From NCBI RefSeq assembly GCF_964204645.1, contig NC_134028.1, positions 14,931,263-14,995,262 of the forward strand: 64,000 nt of DNA, written 5' to 3'. Positions 1-10,209 of this stretch are shown piece after piece. This stretch comes from Tubulanus polymorphus (Eukaryota > Nemertea > Palaeonemertea > Tubulaniformes > Tubulanidae). The notes beneath the pieces are model-generated. The model made no database searches. It was given only the letters and a program-made list of their open reading frames with translations, and was not told the origin of the DNA. The translations under genes were made by a program, and so were the position numbers. Each line of letters starts with the position of its first letter. The stretch's first letter is position 1.

Positions 1-122
1 TCATCTTTATATTCTAGTTTCAATTTATTCTCTAAATGTGTTTTAGTTTTATTGTGTCTTGCTTTTTGGGATTTATCTATATTGATGTTACATGTTGGGC
101 AGTAGTACTTATTTGCTTCCAT
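1..122 (-). CDS. Zinc-finger / Polinton PolB N-terminal-like ORF, 5' end only
   Basis: The start codon lies at 120-122 on the minus strand and the frame stays open to the left edge of the window. The roughly 40 visible residues hold one C2H2 finger (pattern YYCPTC...H...H) and nearly match the N-termini of the two ORFs at 22188-23108 (+) and 25692-26897 (-). It is therefore the start of a third copy of the same element gene. In those copies the protein has two matrin/U1-type fingers followed by a segment that resembles the region upstream of Polinton/Maverick-type DNA polymerases. Only the beginning is visible, so whether this copy is intact is unknown. The function of the fingers is inferred (DNA or RNA binding), not shown. 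Confidence 0.7.
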   Translation of the reverse strand, partial: MEANKYYCPTCNINIDKSQKARHNKTKTHLENKLKLEYKD

Positions 123-198
123 TTTAATACTAAATTTTTTATTAAAATTGATTTTAGAAGTTATTCATTTATATTTTATTCATATATATGAATATTTT

Positions 199-606
199 AA
201 GAGTAATAGGGAATATGTTGTTTCAGGTTAAAGGTTGAATGGTCGAGTTCATTAATAACAAATATTAAAAGTAATTTAAAACTATAATATATTTTCATAA
301 CCGTGTGTATTTCAGTTGAATAATAGAATAATTATTATTATTTGAATATATTTGATTATATGAATGTGTGTGTTGTAAATAAATCAATTGGTCGCGGAGC
401 GGAGCGGTAGCGAAGTGGAGCGACCAATTGATTTAATACAATATGCTTTTTAAATTATTGATATCTTAGAATAAATATTTAGTTTTAATATGAAATGCAC
501 ACGGTTATGAAAATATATTATAGTTTTAAATTACTTTTAATGTTTTGTATTTAATGAACTCGACCGTTCGACCTTTGATCTGAAACAACATATTCCCTAT
601 TACTCG
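199..606. repeat. Large terminal palindrome with nested hairpin
   Basis: The arms at about 199-308 and 497-606 are near-perfect reverse complements of each other (about 110 bp). The ~190 bp between them contains a second palindrome at about 377-434, with 15 bp arms (AAATCAATTGGTCGC and its complement) around a GC-rich loop built of GGAGC/GTAGC-like units. The whole unit could fold into a long hairpin with a small cruciform inside. It sits exactly at the end of the element, as a hairpin telomere or terminal repeat would. Confidence 0.8.
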
Positions 607-2886
607 CGATGAACTGAAAAAAAAGTTCAGGGCTGTAGCTTCCTCAATTACAGAAAATCAGTTTAACCATCATTATAATGAACTACAGAAATCAAACATC
701 TGGCGGTCTTATCCTCAACTTAGTGAATGGTTCAAAGGCACATGGATTACTGAAAAGAAGGTGATTCTTATATGACTGATTTTCATCGAAAATTAATATT
801 GAAATGCATATTTCATGGTAGGTATTATTTTCAGAGATGGGTTCCTGCATTTCAAAAGGTCACAACTTCCGTCCGTACCACAAATGGTGTTGAACGTCAG
901 AACGAGACATTAAAGTACTCCTATTTAGCTGGCTACAAACGGTGCAGTCTCACTGAATTGCTTACAATTGTGATAACTTCATACCTCCCGCATGCGTATA
1001 AAAGGTAAGCGCTTTCCGGTATTTTGTCAAGTGTCATTTCACATTTTTGCTCTTATCACTCATTACTTTGTCTAAAAAGATTTTACTGAACATATTTGCT
1101 TCCAGCAGCTACCGTAAATATAGTAACCATGTACAATTGTACCTTCATGACCGACCTCGTTGGTTTGTTGAGCACATGACTAGCAGACTTCAATCATCTA
1201 TAGAAAAAAAGGACATTCATCAACGTTCTGACAAAATATTTGAAGTGGTGAGTTCTGGATTGAACAATAAAATGTACAAAGTTGTACTTGGTTCAGAAAC
1301 CGAATCGCTGTCGTGTTCTTGTAAAGATTGGCAGTACAATCTGATGCCATGTAAGCATATGTGTGCAGTAATTACACATATTTCTGGCTATACATGGGAT
1401 TCTCTAGGAAAGGCTTACACCGCAAACCCTATATTTTCATTAGATGAAGTATGTATCCCAGTTCCGGATAATGTTGATGAATTGAAAAATGATAAATCAT
1501 CTATACTGACTGAAAATGATATTTCTTCTATAAATGAAGAAGCATAGGGGCTATCAGGAATCGATTATTTTAGATTCAAATGCTGATCTGTCAGAAAAAA
1601 CTGCTAGTTATGCTGACTTGCCTTCCCTCAAGAGAACACTCAAAAACAAAAATCGTAAAAAATGCCTAAGTCTCTTGAAGAATCTGATTGATTATGTACA
1701 CCTTGTGGATAATTCTGATGTGCTTGGTGACTTAGCCGATGAATTGAACACAACGCGCAGTCACCTTTATATGCAACTGCCGAAACGGCCTTTTATTAGA
1801 AAATAATCAGTCTCCAATAAAAAGGAATCCACTGAAACGGAAGTTATCAAAAAGCAGAGAATATGAATGTGCTCCACTTCGTAAAATCCCAAAATTATCT
1901 TCAGCAACAAAACGGCATGGCCATAAAGCTGATAATTGTAAAAAATTCACCAAAATGTCAATTTGGCAACAATGGAGAAAAGAATTCCAACTCCAGTTGT
2001 TGCAGAAATGTCTGTCGAATCGTCCGAGGTAAAGACAACTATTAGTGGGCCTATTAGTGTCGCAGGCAGACAGCTTGAGTCCTTTAATGAGCCTATCATT
2101 GTTTCTGATGATGAAGAATGTGCTCTCAGCAGTTCTTCAGATATTTGTATTGGGCCAGTTACATTGACAAAAAAATGATGTCATGATATTGGACAACAAA
2201 GAATGGCTGAATGATTTGCATGTGGCAGCTGCACAGCAACTCATCAAAGATGAATATCCGTTTCTTGATGGGTTGAATGATCCCATTCTTTTGTCGGCTA
2301 ATAGTGTCGACTCGCCAGTACATGGTGACGGTATACAGATCCATCATGTTGGCGGCCACTGGCTGGTGTCAACGTCAATCGGTAATGAAATTGTAGTCTA
2401 CGACTCCCTGACACCTGTCATGTCAACCCATCTAAGAAATCAGATTTCTAATATTCACCGAAACTATGCATGCGGTGAAGACGGTTTGATAACTGTTAAG
2501 ATGTATTGTAGTCAGAAGCAAAGAGGCTCCTATGATTGTGGTCTTTTTGCCATAGCAAATGCTGTATGTCTTGCCTCTGGCATTGATCCATTTCATTATA
2601 TGTTTTTCCAGTCGAAGATGAGAATCCATCTTAGTGACTGTTTCATTAATAAAAAGATTGATATATTTCCTCATATGTACTTGAAGCAATCAAAGAAAAA
2701 AGAGTTTAAGAGTATTCAGATATCAAAATACTGAAGTGTAAACGCTACAGGCCTGGGTCAAAAATGATTTATTGCAATAGCTGTAGCGAATGGTTCCATT
2801 ATAAATGCGTCAATTTAACCTGTAAAGATGTTGCGCAGATAGCAACTGATGAAACATATACTTGCGATCAGTGTAAATTGAAGTAG
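607..2886 (+). pseudogene. MULE-type transposase with SWIM finger, Ulp1-like protease and PHD finger (broken, 5' truncated)
   Basis: Coding similarity runs through several frames. At 607-757 lies a piece with 'SSITENQF' and 'LSEWFKGTW'. After a likely intron (about 757-829) comes WVPAFQKVTTSVRTTNGVER, typical of MULE-like transposases just before the SWIM region. After a second likely intron (about 1005-1107) comes a SWIM zinc finger (CSCKDW...CKHMC) within 1107-1547. Then come a basic linker (1534-2178), a C48/Ulp1-like protease domain (2183-2734, with HW, YD and QxGSYDCG motifs) and a PHD-like finger (about 2735-2886, CNSC..WFH..C). At least three frameshifts separate the parts, and a Polinton-related element has cut off the 5' end at 606. 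SWIM plus Ulp1 is also found in Zisupton/KDZ transposases, so the superfamily call is tentative. Confidence 0.75.
2183..2734 (+). CDS. Ulp1/C48-like cysteine protease domain of the MULE pseudogene
   Basis: This is the longest open piece of the 607-2886 pseudogene, 183 codons. Visible protease landmarks are 'LNDLHV' near residue 10, the His of 'GGHWLV' near 55-60, the Asp of 'VYDSL' near 73 and the Gln and Cys of 'KQRGSYDCGLFAIA' near 112-125. This is the usual His/Asp/Gln/Cys order of SUMO-protease-like enzymes, and all four catalytic positions look intact. It is preceded by a frameshift in an A run (about 2168-2176) and followed by a frameshift before the PHD-like finger. In transposons such domains are thought to help release or process the transposase; here it is a relic and no independent start signal is seen. 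Confidence 0.7.
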   Translation: MILDNKEWLNDLHVAAAQQLIKDEYPFLDGLNDPILLSANSVDSPVHGDGIQIHHVGGHWLVSTSIGNEIVVYDSLTPVMSTHLRNQISNIHRNYACGEDGLITVKMYCSQKQRGSYDCGLFAIANAVCLASGIDPFHYMFFQSKMRIHLSDCFINKKIDIFPHMYLKQSKKKEFKSIQISKY

Positions 2887-4139
2887 AGATTATGATTTTT
2901 CAGCTGCAGCTGGAAATTTTCACCTCTGATGAAAGCCAATCAATATTTCCAATCTATATTTTATTTTGATGTCTCAAATAATTTTAGATAAGCTGTAATT
3001 ACACAATATTATGTACAACTTCATATATGTACCGGTATTTATTTCCATTTGTCTTGAAGGTCCCCTATTATGAGTGCATGGACACATAAGGTATGTAATT
3101 CTGCTCAGTAAGGTAGCATGTGTAAAATGTATTCATTTTATACTTTATTACTTAGTGGCTTCCCAGGTGTTGTTCATGTTAACTATAACCATTATGCACT
3201 GCACTCATTTTCTGCATGGACATTTTTGCACTTTTTTATAGACCCTTTTTTATTCACTCCATGTCTTAATGTACATTTCACAGTATGTATTCACCTCCTT
3301 TGCTTCATGGTCGCACCAGGCTCTTTGCTTTTATATCTATCTGCGGATCTGTGTATTTCTATACAATATTTTTGTATATTTCCTCATATGATCATTGATA
3401 CAATATCCGATTACAGTACTTGTAAATATTATATGGTTCATATTGGCATATTGCAGCTCGCAAAGTGTTTTGAAATAAATAGAATATTTTTATATACCAT
3501 TTTAAATGACATCTCATTGTTATTAACTTTCTTTTTCATATTTGGCATTGTCTAATTTTCCCCCATTTGATCCTGACTCAACAAGGGTATTGTGGGCTAT
3601 GATTGCCACATTAAATGGTCCAGGTTCTGAGTAAGATAAGCAAGACCGCCGGAGAGGTGTACAACGACCAGTATGTTTGGTGACTCTGATTTATTTCTCT
3701 ACTCGATACAGCATAAGTTCATGTGGGGCTTACAAAGGCGGGTTTACATGAACTGAGGGGAGTCCGTGCGTAACTGGTAATTGACATATAACAATTCCCG
3801 ACAGGTATTTGTAGGATGAGGAATTCTTTTAGATTTTCACTGGAGTCTAAATTATGCGTTCAGAATACTGTCACAAGTAGTGAAAAACCGTGAAAAATTC
3901 TGAAGCAGTAAAATTAAATTCACTTTCAAACTCAAAATATTATGGGCAGGACTAGCCGACCAGGACTGATAATGGCTAGCTAGTTTTACTTATTTTTCGG
4001 AATTACACTACTTGTGCATTATTTTGGAAATAGTTTCTTTGATGGGGTTCGAACCCCATTCTTGTCGTGTGATGTCATAATAGTACCGTGATGTCATCGC
4101 TAATGCAATATATCGTCAATAGATGTCGCTAGTGTCGGT
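2887..4139. other. No gene recognised; short palindrome
   Basis: AT-rich sequence with no recognisable protein similarity. A hydrophobic 145-codon frame at 3118-3555 has no family signal. A perfect 18 bp palindrome built around TTCGAA lies at 4042-4059 and includes a tRNA-like B-box core (GGTTCGAAC). A loose hairpin (AGTTCATGT...ACATGAACT) lies near 3716-3754. Confidence 0.5.
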
Positions 4140-4990
4140 GCACGACTCGATTATAGGATCTAACATCTACCGCGAATTCATAATGACAAACGCGCCCGGT
4201 CCGGCATCGCGCACGGGTTCGAATCCCGGAGAATTACGCTCTAGCGCGCACGTACAGCAGTCAACCCTAGCCGCAGTACTGAAATATTTAGTTATCTTGT
4301 CAAATTAAATGACTCTAAAACAGCGATGAAAGTCGCGTTAGACTAAGTCGTACGATTTGCTTAAAATTTCACGACAGCGCGGCGGATCGCCGATCGGTCT
4401 CGCTCGAGCAGCAGCCCCAACATCGCGGTCGGCAACAACATTTAGTCTCCGCCCCTTCTTTCACCAAATAAGGAATTCGGTACCGCTAGCCACGTGCACT
4501 GCTTATTTACTCGAGCCGTAGATTCCCGGTACTCGACACTACCGGAGGATTAGAAACAAATGAATATTTTTTGAAGAGAAATCAATTTTTGTATTGACAT
4601 TTGAATTTTCCTGCTTAATTAATTCGATTCTTTCTGGCAGAAAATAATTTTCCGATTGAGTGCGTTTCAACGCGTCTTCCGTTTTCTCCGTATCGTATCG
4701 TATCGGTTACAACCAACGGGAGGTATAGGTTGTCTAATTAATCCGTAATAAAAGAATTCGTAGTAATCTTCTTGTCCTTTTGTTTTCGGATGGTGCTAAT
4801 TTCTAAATTAACAACCAGGTCAAAATTCTTCAATCTTGCAAAAAACCAGTCTCAGTCTGACTCAGTTTCACTTCGAAATGTCGGTTATATAGTGGTTTTG
4901 CAAAGTGGTTTAACCTTAAAATAATTCTCGATACACTAATCTAAATCGAAATAGTTTTTAGCAGTGATAAACAGAGCCACGGGTAAGCCA
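4140..4990 (+). repeat. Dispersed repeat family R1, copy 1
   Basis: About 0.8 kb is similar, with many small differences, to the reverse complement of 29165-29960. Shared landmarks in order are GCGAATTCATAAT, TTCGAATCCCGGAGAATTA, CATCGCGGTCGGCAA, AAATAAGGAATTCGGTA, TTTCTAAATTAAC and AATCTAAATCGAAA. A Pol III B-box-like motif (GGTTCGAATCC, near 4216) suggests a SINE-like origin, but no clear A box is visible and the unit is long for a SINE. Confidence 0.7.
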
Positions 4991-5270
4991 AAGACCAAAA
5001 ATTAATATTAATGAATAATTCAGTTGGAAAATTGGGTCTAGTCTTTTTCTAGTAGAAAATTAAATTTCATTATCTTAAAAGCCCAAATTCTCTATAACCA
5101 GAAATGAATCAACCCTTAGAGTTGCAGTTTCATCGTCTTTCCCCCTCCGCCAACCCTCTGGCATTTTTTCATTTTTCCAAGTTTTAAGAATTGATATGCT
5201 TTGGGCCCAAAGAATTGAAATAAAATTGATCAAAGTTACTTTCCAGTTCCATGGGATTGACTACAATTAA

Positions 5271-5447
5271 TTTTATCTGTGTTCCTAGTCACTGACAATA
5301 TTTTGAGTGTATTCGTTATACACTCAAAATACACAATACATACACGATACACAATATCAAAATACACGAGGTTGTTTTCGAATCGAAATGATTTGTTAGT
5401 ATAAAAAATCAAATCAAATCAAGCTGTGACGAAGCGTCCGTCACTTA
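5271..5447 (+). repeat. Dispersed repeat family R2, copy 1 (left part; target of the Harbinger element)
   Basis: The sequence around ACTGACAATATTTTGAGTGT, CGAGGTTGTTTTCG and AAGCTGTGACGA(A/G)GCGTCCGTCACTTA reappears in reverse orientation at 18150-18259 and 21534-21580. It continues beyond the Harbinger insertion at 9486 with GATTTCATCTATTACATATTA. A 13 bp-arm hairpin (ATTTTGAGTGTAT...ATACACTCAAAAT) lies near 5300-5330. Confidence 0.8.
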
Positions 5448-6078
5448 AGGCGTTTTTATTTATGATATGCGCGTATGCCGACGGCAAATTTTCCATTTAT
5501 TTAACCAACGCGCCTAATCTGCGTATACAAATCGTCGCATTTATTTAACATACTTGCATACACGCGTATCATACGCAACCAACTCGTTGTTTTAGACGCG
5601 TCGCTGTCGCGTTAAGCAAGATGGCGGATCCGGTGCGCGTGAGGTACGTTGTTAAAGAAACAAATTATTTTGTAAGTAAGATGATGAAATCATGAGATAC
5701 GTTTCTGAAAGTTGTTCACGTGTGTTGTAGGCCTATTTGTTTACTTATTACGGCAGTAATGCTCTGAAAATCTCACCAGTGACGTATTCTTGGTGAAAAG
5801 CGGTTTTAGTGTGTAATTAGTCAATCCTGTGTGTGTAGTAGTGTGTGTACTGAGTAGGCCTACCACAGGCACCCACACAAGGACTCATCTCGTTTGACAG
5901 TGCCGTGAGGTCGCCAATTCCCAAATTAATACTTAATTGGCGACTTCAATCAACCAATCAATCATGATTTTTTATGATACTTCAGTGAAGGCATACGTTT
6001 CTTACTTTTTTACAGTACATGCAGTGGAACTGCGAGCTGTGTTTCTGACGATGAGAGTTTTACAGTCACATTTTGGAT

Positions 6079-7190
6079 ATGGGTGATGCCCTTGCGACGT
6101 TCACGGTGGACAGGGCCACATATGTGGCAGTATTGGAAAATAATGGTAGGTAGGCCTGTTTTCGTCATTACTTGCAATGCTACTTTCATTCCAGATCTAT
6201 CTCATTTGAATCTCATTCATGACATGTGAATGATAATAATAGCAATATTTGTTAGGCTTATTCATATTTCATTTATGATGATACATGAAAATTTATTTGT
6301 ATTTTTTGTTTTTTGTAGATGAGGAAGAAATAAAAAAGCTCAAAGATGCTTATCGTAGACAGTCAGGCGGATCAATTGCAATTGTTGAAAGTAAATCAAA
6401 TGCCAAAGGTGTGTGGTCTTCAATATACAATATACCTTTATTGTGTTCTCAATAATTTGATGTTTTTTTGGAATCAAATGGATCTTAAAAAGTCTTGAAC
6501 CTAAATGTAATACTTTGATGATTTTGGGCTATGTGACCTGCAAGGGGTGGATGAAATCGGTTGTATTTATTTTCAGAGAAAATTTTGAATAATAGATAAA
6601 CTCTGTTTTATGATTTCTATAATTCATTTTTCAGCTGATGCAATGTCACGTGCTGCCGTGTTGTGCCTTATTGATCTTTATAGTAAAAATGCAACTAAGA
6701 TGGCTGATAAGAAAACTGTGAAGAAAAAAGTATGGAATGATATTGCTACAGAAATGAAAAAGCAGGGACATTTTTTTTGAGTGGCTCTAACTAAAGAATA
6801 AATTTAGTAATAAATCTTCTGCGTTACTATCGGAGCGTAAAAGACCACAACGACAAAACTGGAAGAGAACCCAAAACATGTCCATATTTTGAGGAGTTGG
6901 ACAATATTTTTTTTGGTGCGAAACAAAACACCCATCCAGATGTCATTTCGGATTCATTTTCGGATGAACCAAATGATAGAGGGTCTTCTACTGACACCGA
7001 AAATGATCTGTTTGATAGTTTGCCCGCTTCGTATAAACGTAAAAGTGTCCAAACACCAAAGAAATCAAAAGTATTGAAATCACTCGAAAGTTTCCATCAA
7101 CAGAAATTGGAGGAAAATGAGAAATCATCTCATCAAATGGAAACGCAACATCAACAGATCATGGAGATTGAAAAACAAAAAGTGAAATAG
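6079..7190 (+). pseudogene. Harbinger Myb/SANT-like accessory protein (frameshifted)
   Basis: Three exons join in frame at GT/AG sites: 6079-6145, 6319-6408 and 6635-6780. An earlier start (ATGGCGGATCCG at about 5622, with a donor a few codons on) could also be used. Exon 3 encodes a Myb/SANT-like trihelix segment (AAVLCLIDLY...KKKVWNDIATEM), the DNA-binding partner that Harbinger transposases use for import and end binding. The frame breaks in a T run at about 6770-6778, and again before 'DHNDKTGREPKTCPYFEELD' (about 6845-6900). The remaining tail, open from 6897 to 7190, is acidic and then rich in Lys, Gln and Glu and looks like a coiled coil. The family is clear; this copy is disabled. Confidence 0.8.
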
Positions 7191-8117
7191 TGAAAAAGTG
7201 AAATAGGACCAAATATCAGTTTTGTATTTTAATGCAGATGTTAGCATTTTATGAATTTTATTTTCAGTGCAAGCGTAAGCATTTTGTTGATTAAATTTTC
7301 TGCTCAAGTGATCTCTAGATTTTTAAATTTTTATATATATTTTATCTGTATATTATATGGGACGACCGATTGTCTTTCAAACACAATGCAGGTTCATCTT
7401 GGCTAGAAACAAGAAAAATAAAGTTGATTTGAGTAATTCGATGTACGTAGTAAAATTCAGTCATTTATTAGGTTCTATCCTTAAAATCATGGTCCCTTTG
7501 TTGACAGCTATTAGCCTCAATCCGTCGATTTGTAGTTTCTTTCGTGGCCGTATATTTACTAAGAGGATCATCATTCCTGGGATCCAGGAAGCAAGGGTAG
7601 ATTTGGTGTGTTAAGGGAGAGGAATCTAATTTAGTCTTGAGCTGCTTCATATTCTGTACTACATGCAGCTAATTACATATATGTATCAATGAAAAATATA
7701 GCCCGAAATCAAATTTAGATCAGGATTTACATGGAGAGCTCATCACTTAACATGGGATTATTTTCCCTGTTTTCAACACGCTGTACTCAGTAGATTCCCC
7801 TCAAACCTAAAATAAACTCAACTTGGCAAGTCATTAATTTTTTTCCTGTCTCCTATGTTTTCTATAGAACCCTCGAACTCAAAATCCATTTAACCGAATG
7901 ATTTTGTAATCAGCTTTCGCCATTCAATTTGAGCTGACGGGAGTCTACTGTATTACTGCAAGTCTCCACCACATGGAAAATGGAAAAGAAAATCTGTGTA
8001 ATTTGGAAGAGAGCATTGTATTTTCATACATTGTATCATAATCATTATACACAACTGAAAAATTACTTTGGATCTTACAGAGACACGTACGCATTGATTT
8101 TTTGAAACCTTTTGAAC

Positions 8118-9372
8118 CTACTCGAATACTTCTAGGATTACTGCAATAGCACGACGTTTTGCAATGGCTGATGGAAGAGGTTCATTTCCATGAGTAACAT
8201 TATCATCATCGATTTGTTCTTCATCACCTTCATTTAAATAATCTTCTACTGAGTCACTACTTAACAAACAGATATTGTTCAAGACAAAACAACTTATTAT
8301 AAAATCTACCAGTCTGTTTGGGTCATGCATATCAATATATTTAAGTCGGTGCAAACGACCTTTCAATAAGGCAAAAGCATTTTCGATCCTCATTCGGGTA
8401 GAACTGTGTAGAAAGTTGTAGTTCTTTTCTAATCTTTCTAGTCCACCGGTATCTCGGCATGGTGTTAGTATGACATCACTCAATTCATAGGCCGAGTCTG
8501 CCAATAAATGGCTATTTTCTGGAAAAAGCTTACGTCGCTTGTCAAGATCTTCGCAAGCAAGTCCAAGTTTGGAGTTTTTGAACACTCGGGAATCATGTGT
8601 CGAACCTGGCCATCCAACATAGACATACGTGAAAATCATCCGATGATCACATATGGCAGCAACATTTATCGAATGGTATTTCTTACTGTTAAGAAACGTC
8701 TCTGGGTCCTTTACCGGTGTCTTAATAGGAATGTGTGTACCATCCAGAGCACCAATTACCTTTTAAAATTAAGAAGAGAACGTTATATAAACACAATTGG
8801 TCAATATGATTATTCTACAAAATCAGAGTGGTATTAGACGATACGACCTACCTTTGGAAATTGTCGCATTTGCTCAAATCCACGAAAACTTGATATATAT
8901 TGTCACCAGTCGGCCACTTAATAAATTTCTTCAGCAGCTTGGTGTTCATGACTTGGCTGATGGTGGCTGGAAGAATAGACAATATGTAGCAAGTCACATT
9001 TGTTTTTCGTACGATATACAAGAGTTTCTTTCCCTGTCAGCAGCGAGTATAGGGATGACATGGTCTTTCAGGACATCAAAGGTCGTTCTGCTAATTCTAA
9101 ATCGAGCCTTGAAATCGTCCGGTGTATATCTACTGATAATTGCAGACAGAAATTTTTGAATTCGAGGAATTTTTTTTTTCTTTTAGATATTTGAGTTCTT
9201 CAGTAACCTTAAATTCGTCAATTACGTCGTCCTCGAATAATTTTCTTTTTCGACAATGGTATAGGCCTACGCAAGTGCGCGTATCCGGTACACTGAAACA
9301 TTCATCTATCATAAAAGTACATAAAATGTTACGAGCGATTTCACGCCGCACGTTTACTTCCTGGTCCGCCAT
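8118..9372 (-). pseudogene. Harbinger DDE transposase (decayed)
   Basis: The minus strand reads from ATG at 9372 (MADQEVNVRREIARN). An A-run frameshift follows near 9165-9180, then 'YTPDDFKARFRISRTTFD', the usual N-terminal Harbinger nuclease domain. An in-frame TGA and further shifts follow, and the middle helices are partly missing. Downstream, the frame 'FRGFEQMRQFPK' is spliced across an 89 bp intron (donor GT at 8851-8850, acceptor AG at 8761-8760) to 'VIGALDGTHIPI'. It then runs open to 8118. The catalytic acids of DDE_Tnp_4 are visible as D in ALDGTH, D in LADSAY and E in RIENAFALLK. The catalytic half is intact and the N-terminal half is broken, so the protein is not expected to work. 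Confidence 0.88.
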
Positions 9373-9485
9373 TTTGTTGCAGCAACGCGGCGGCCGTTTA
9401 TTTAAGCGAATTCGATTATGGATACGCTAACATACGCAGCAGATAACGCGCGTTATGACGAGTTGCTTAAATAAAAACGCCTTTA

Positions 9486-9748
9486 GATTTCATCTATTAC
9501 ATATTATTAACGGTTGCATGTTCTTTGTCTTTAAGTACTGTCCTGTATTGATGTTGATATTTCATTGCATATAACTTATCATTTGGAGCAATGGGATAAA
9601 GTTAAAGTTAAAGTCTATCTAACTCGATATTCGTCCACAAATGTTCTTCCATTCGTCTAACACATGCCAAGACATTCCGCCGTTTCGTCAAATATAGTCG
9701 TGAGTTTGGTTTTTTCGGGACCTGACATGACAGGTCAGACCTGGTTAA
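9486..9748 (+). repeat. Repeat R2 copy 1, right part, then unique sequence up to the LINE
   Basis: GATTTCATCTATTACATATTA directly after the Harbinger TTA continues the repeat seen at 18120-18172 (reverse). From about 9560 the sequence is not recognised. The 16-mer ACCTGACATGACAGGT at 9721-9736 recurs exactly at 14481-14496, next to the SIRT7 first exon. 9728-9748 resembles 14361-14381 and is the probable left copy of the LINE target duplication. Confidence 0.6.
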
Positions 9749-10209
9749 ATCATGAACACCTAAACGACACCTAAACAATGGTCTGATTAAATCATTGTTT
9801 AGATAAGTTCAATGCACTTTATAGGTGCTCAACAAATGGAGAAGCTTTCGGAGCTCTCAGAATTATTATAGGTCTTTTAAACAGATTGATAAAGCTGTTG
9901 TTTAATCACCATTAATACACTGTTAAGTATGAGTCAATTTCTGTGCTGGAGGTTTCTTTTTTATCCAAGCAGCCTTATGCTCTCGTGTATTATTATACCT
10001 TCACTACGCATTTCCACTTGTATTGTAAGAGTTACACATCGTTGGAAATCATTTATTATTGTTCATAAGCGTGTATGTACATATAAAGGCTATCTCGTTT
10101 CATTTATTTTTACTGCTGAATGAGTTAGATGTTTTAAAACTGTTAAAATCCTGTTTTTTATTTTTTTGTAATTCTAGTTTAGACTATAGGAAAAAAAAAG
10201 TCATTAGTC

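Larger units (their letters stand above)
1..606 (-). mobile_element. Right terminus of a Polinton-related element (rest is left of window)
   Basis: The order is the 5' end of the zinc-finger ORF (1-122), an AT-rich leader, and then a large palindrome running to about 606. The leader shares blocks with the outer part of the terminal repeats of the complete element at 21787-27296, for example the stretch before TTTTAAGAGTAATAGGG and the stretch GGTTAAAGGTTGAA. This copy lacks about 150 bp of leader present there and has a different, much longer palindromic tip. Both end with TCGCGA. At about 607 the sequence changes abruptly into coding sequence of a MULE-type transposase, which marks the insertion point. 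Confidence 0.65.
5448..9482. mobile_element. PIF/Harbinger DNA transposon
   Basis: The ends are inverted repeats AGGCGTTTTTATTTA (left, 5448) and its complement (right, ending 9482). They are flanked by the direct repeat TTA (5445-5447 and 9483-9485), the TWA-type duplication of PIF/Harbinger. An uninterrupted relative of the target, with a single TTA (TAA on +), exists at 18173-18175. Inside are two divergently arranged genes, a Myb/SANT-like gene on + and a DDE transposase on -, which is the standard two-gene Harbinger layout. Both 5' ends lie near the termini and begin with ATGGCGGA-like sequence. Both genes carry frameshifts, so the copy is probably inactive. Confidence 0.93.

Noticed and set aside
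3118-3555. 145-codon hydrophobic ORF on +
   Set aside because: Composition follows T-rich sequence; no domain, no conserved segment, no partner gene.
4042-4059. tRNA T-arm or Pol III promoter
   Set aside because: A perfect palindrome containing a B-box core, but no complete tRNA fold or A box.
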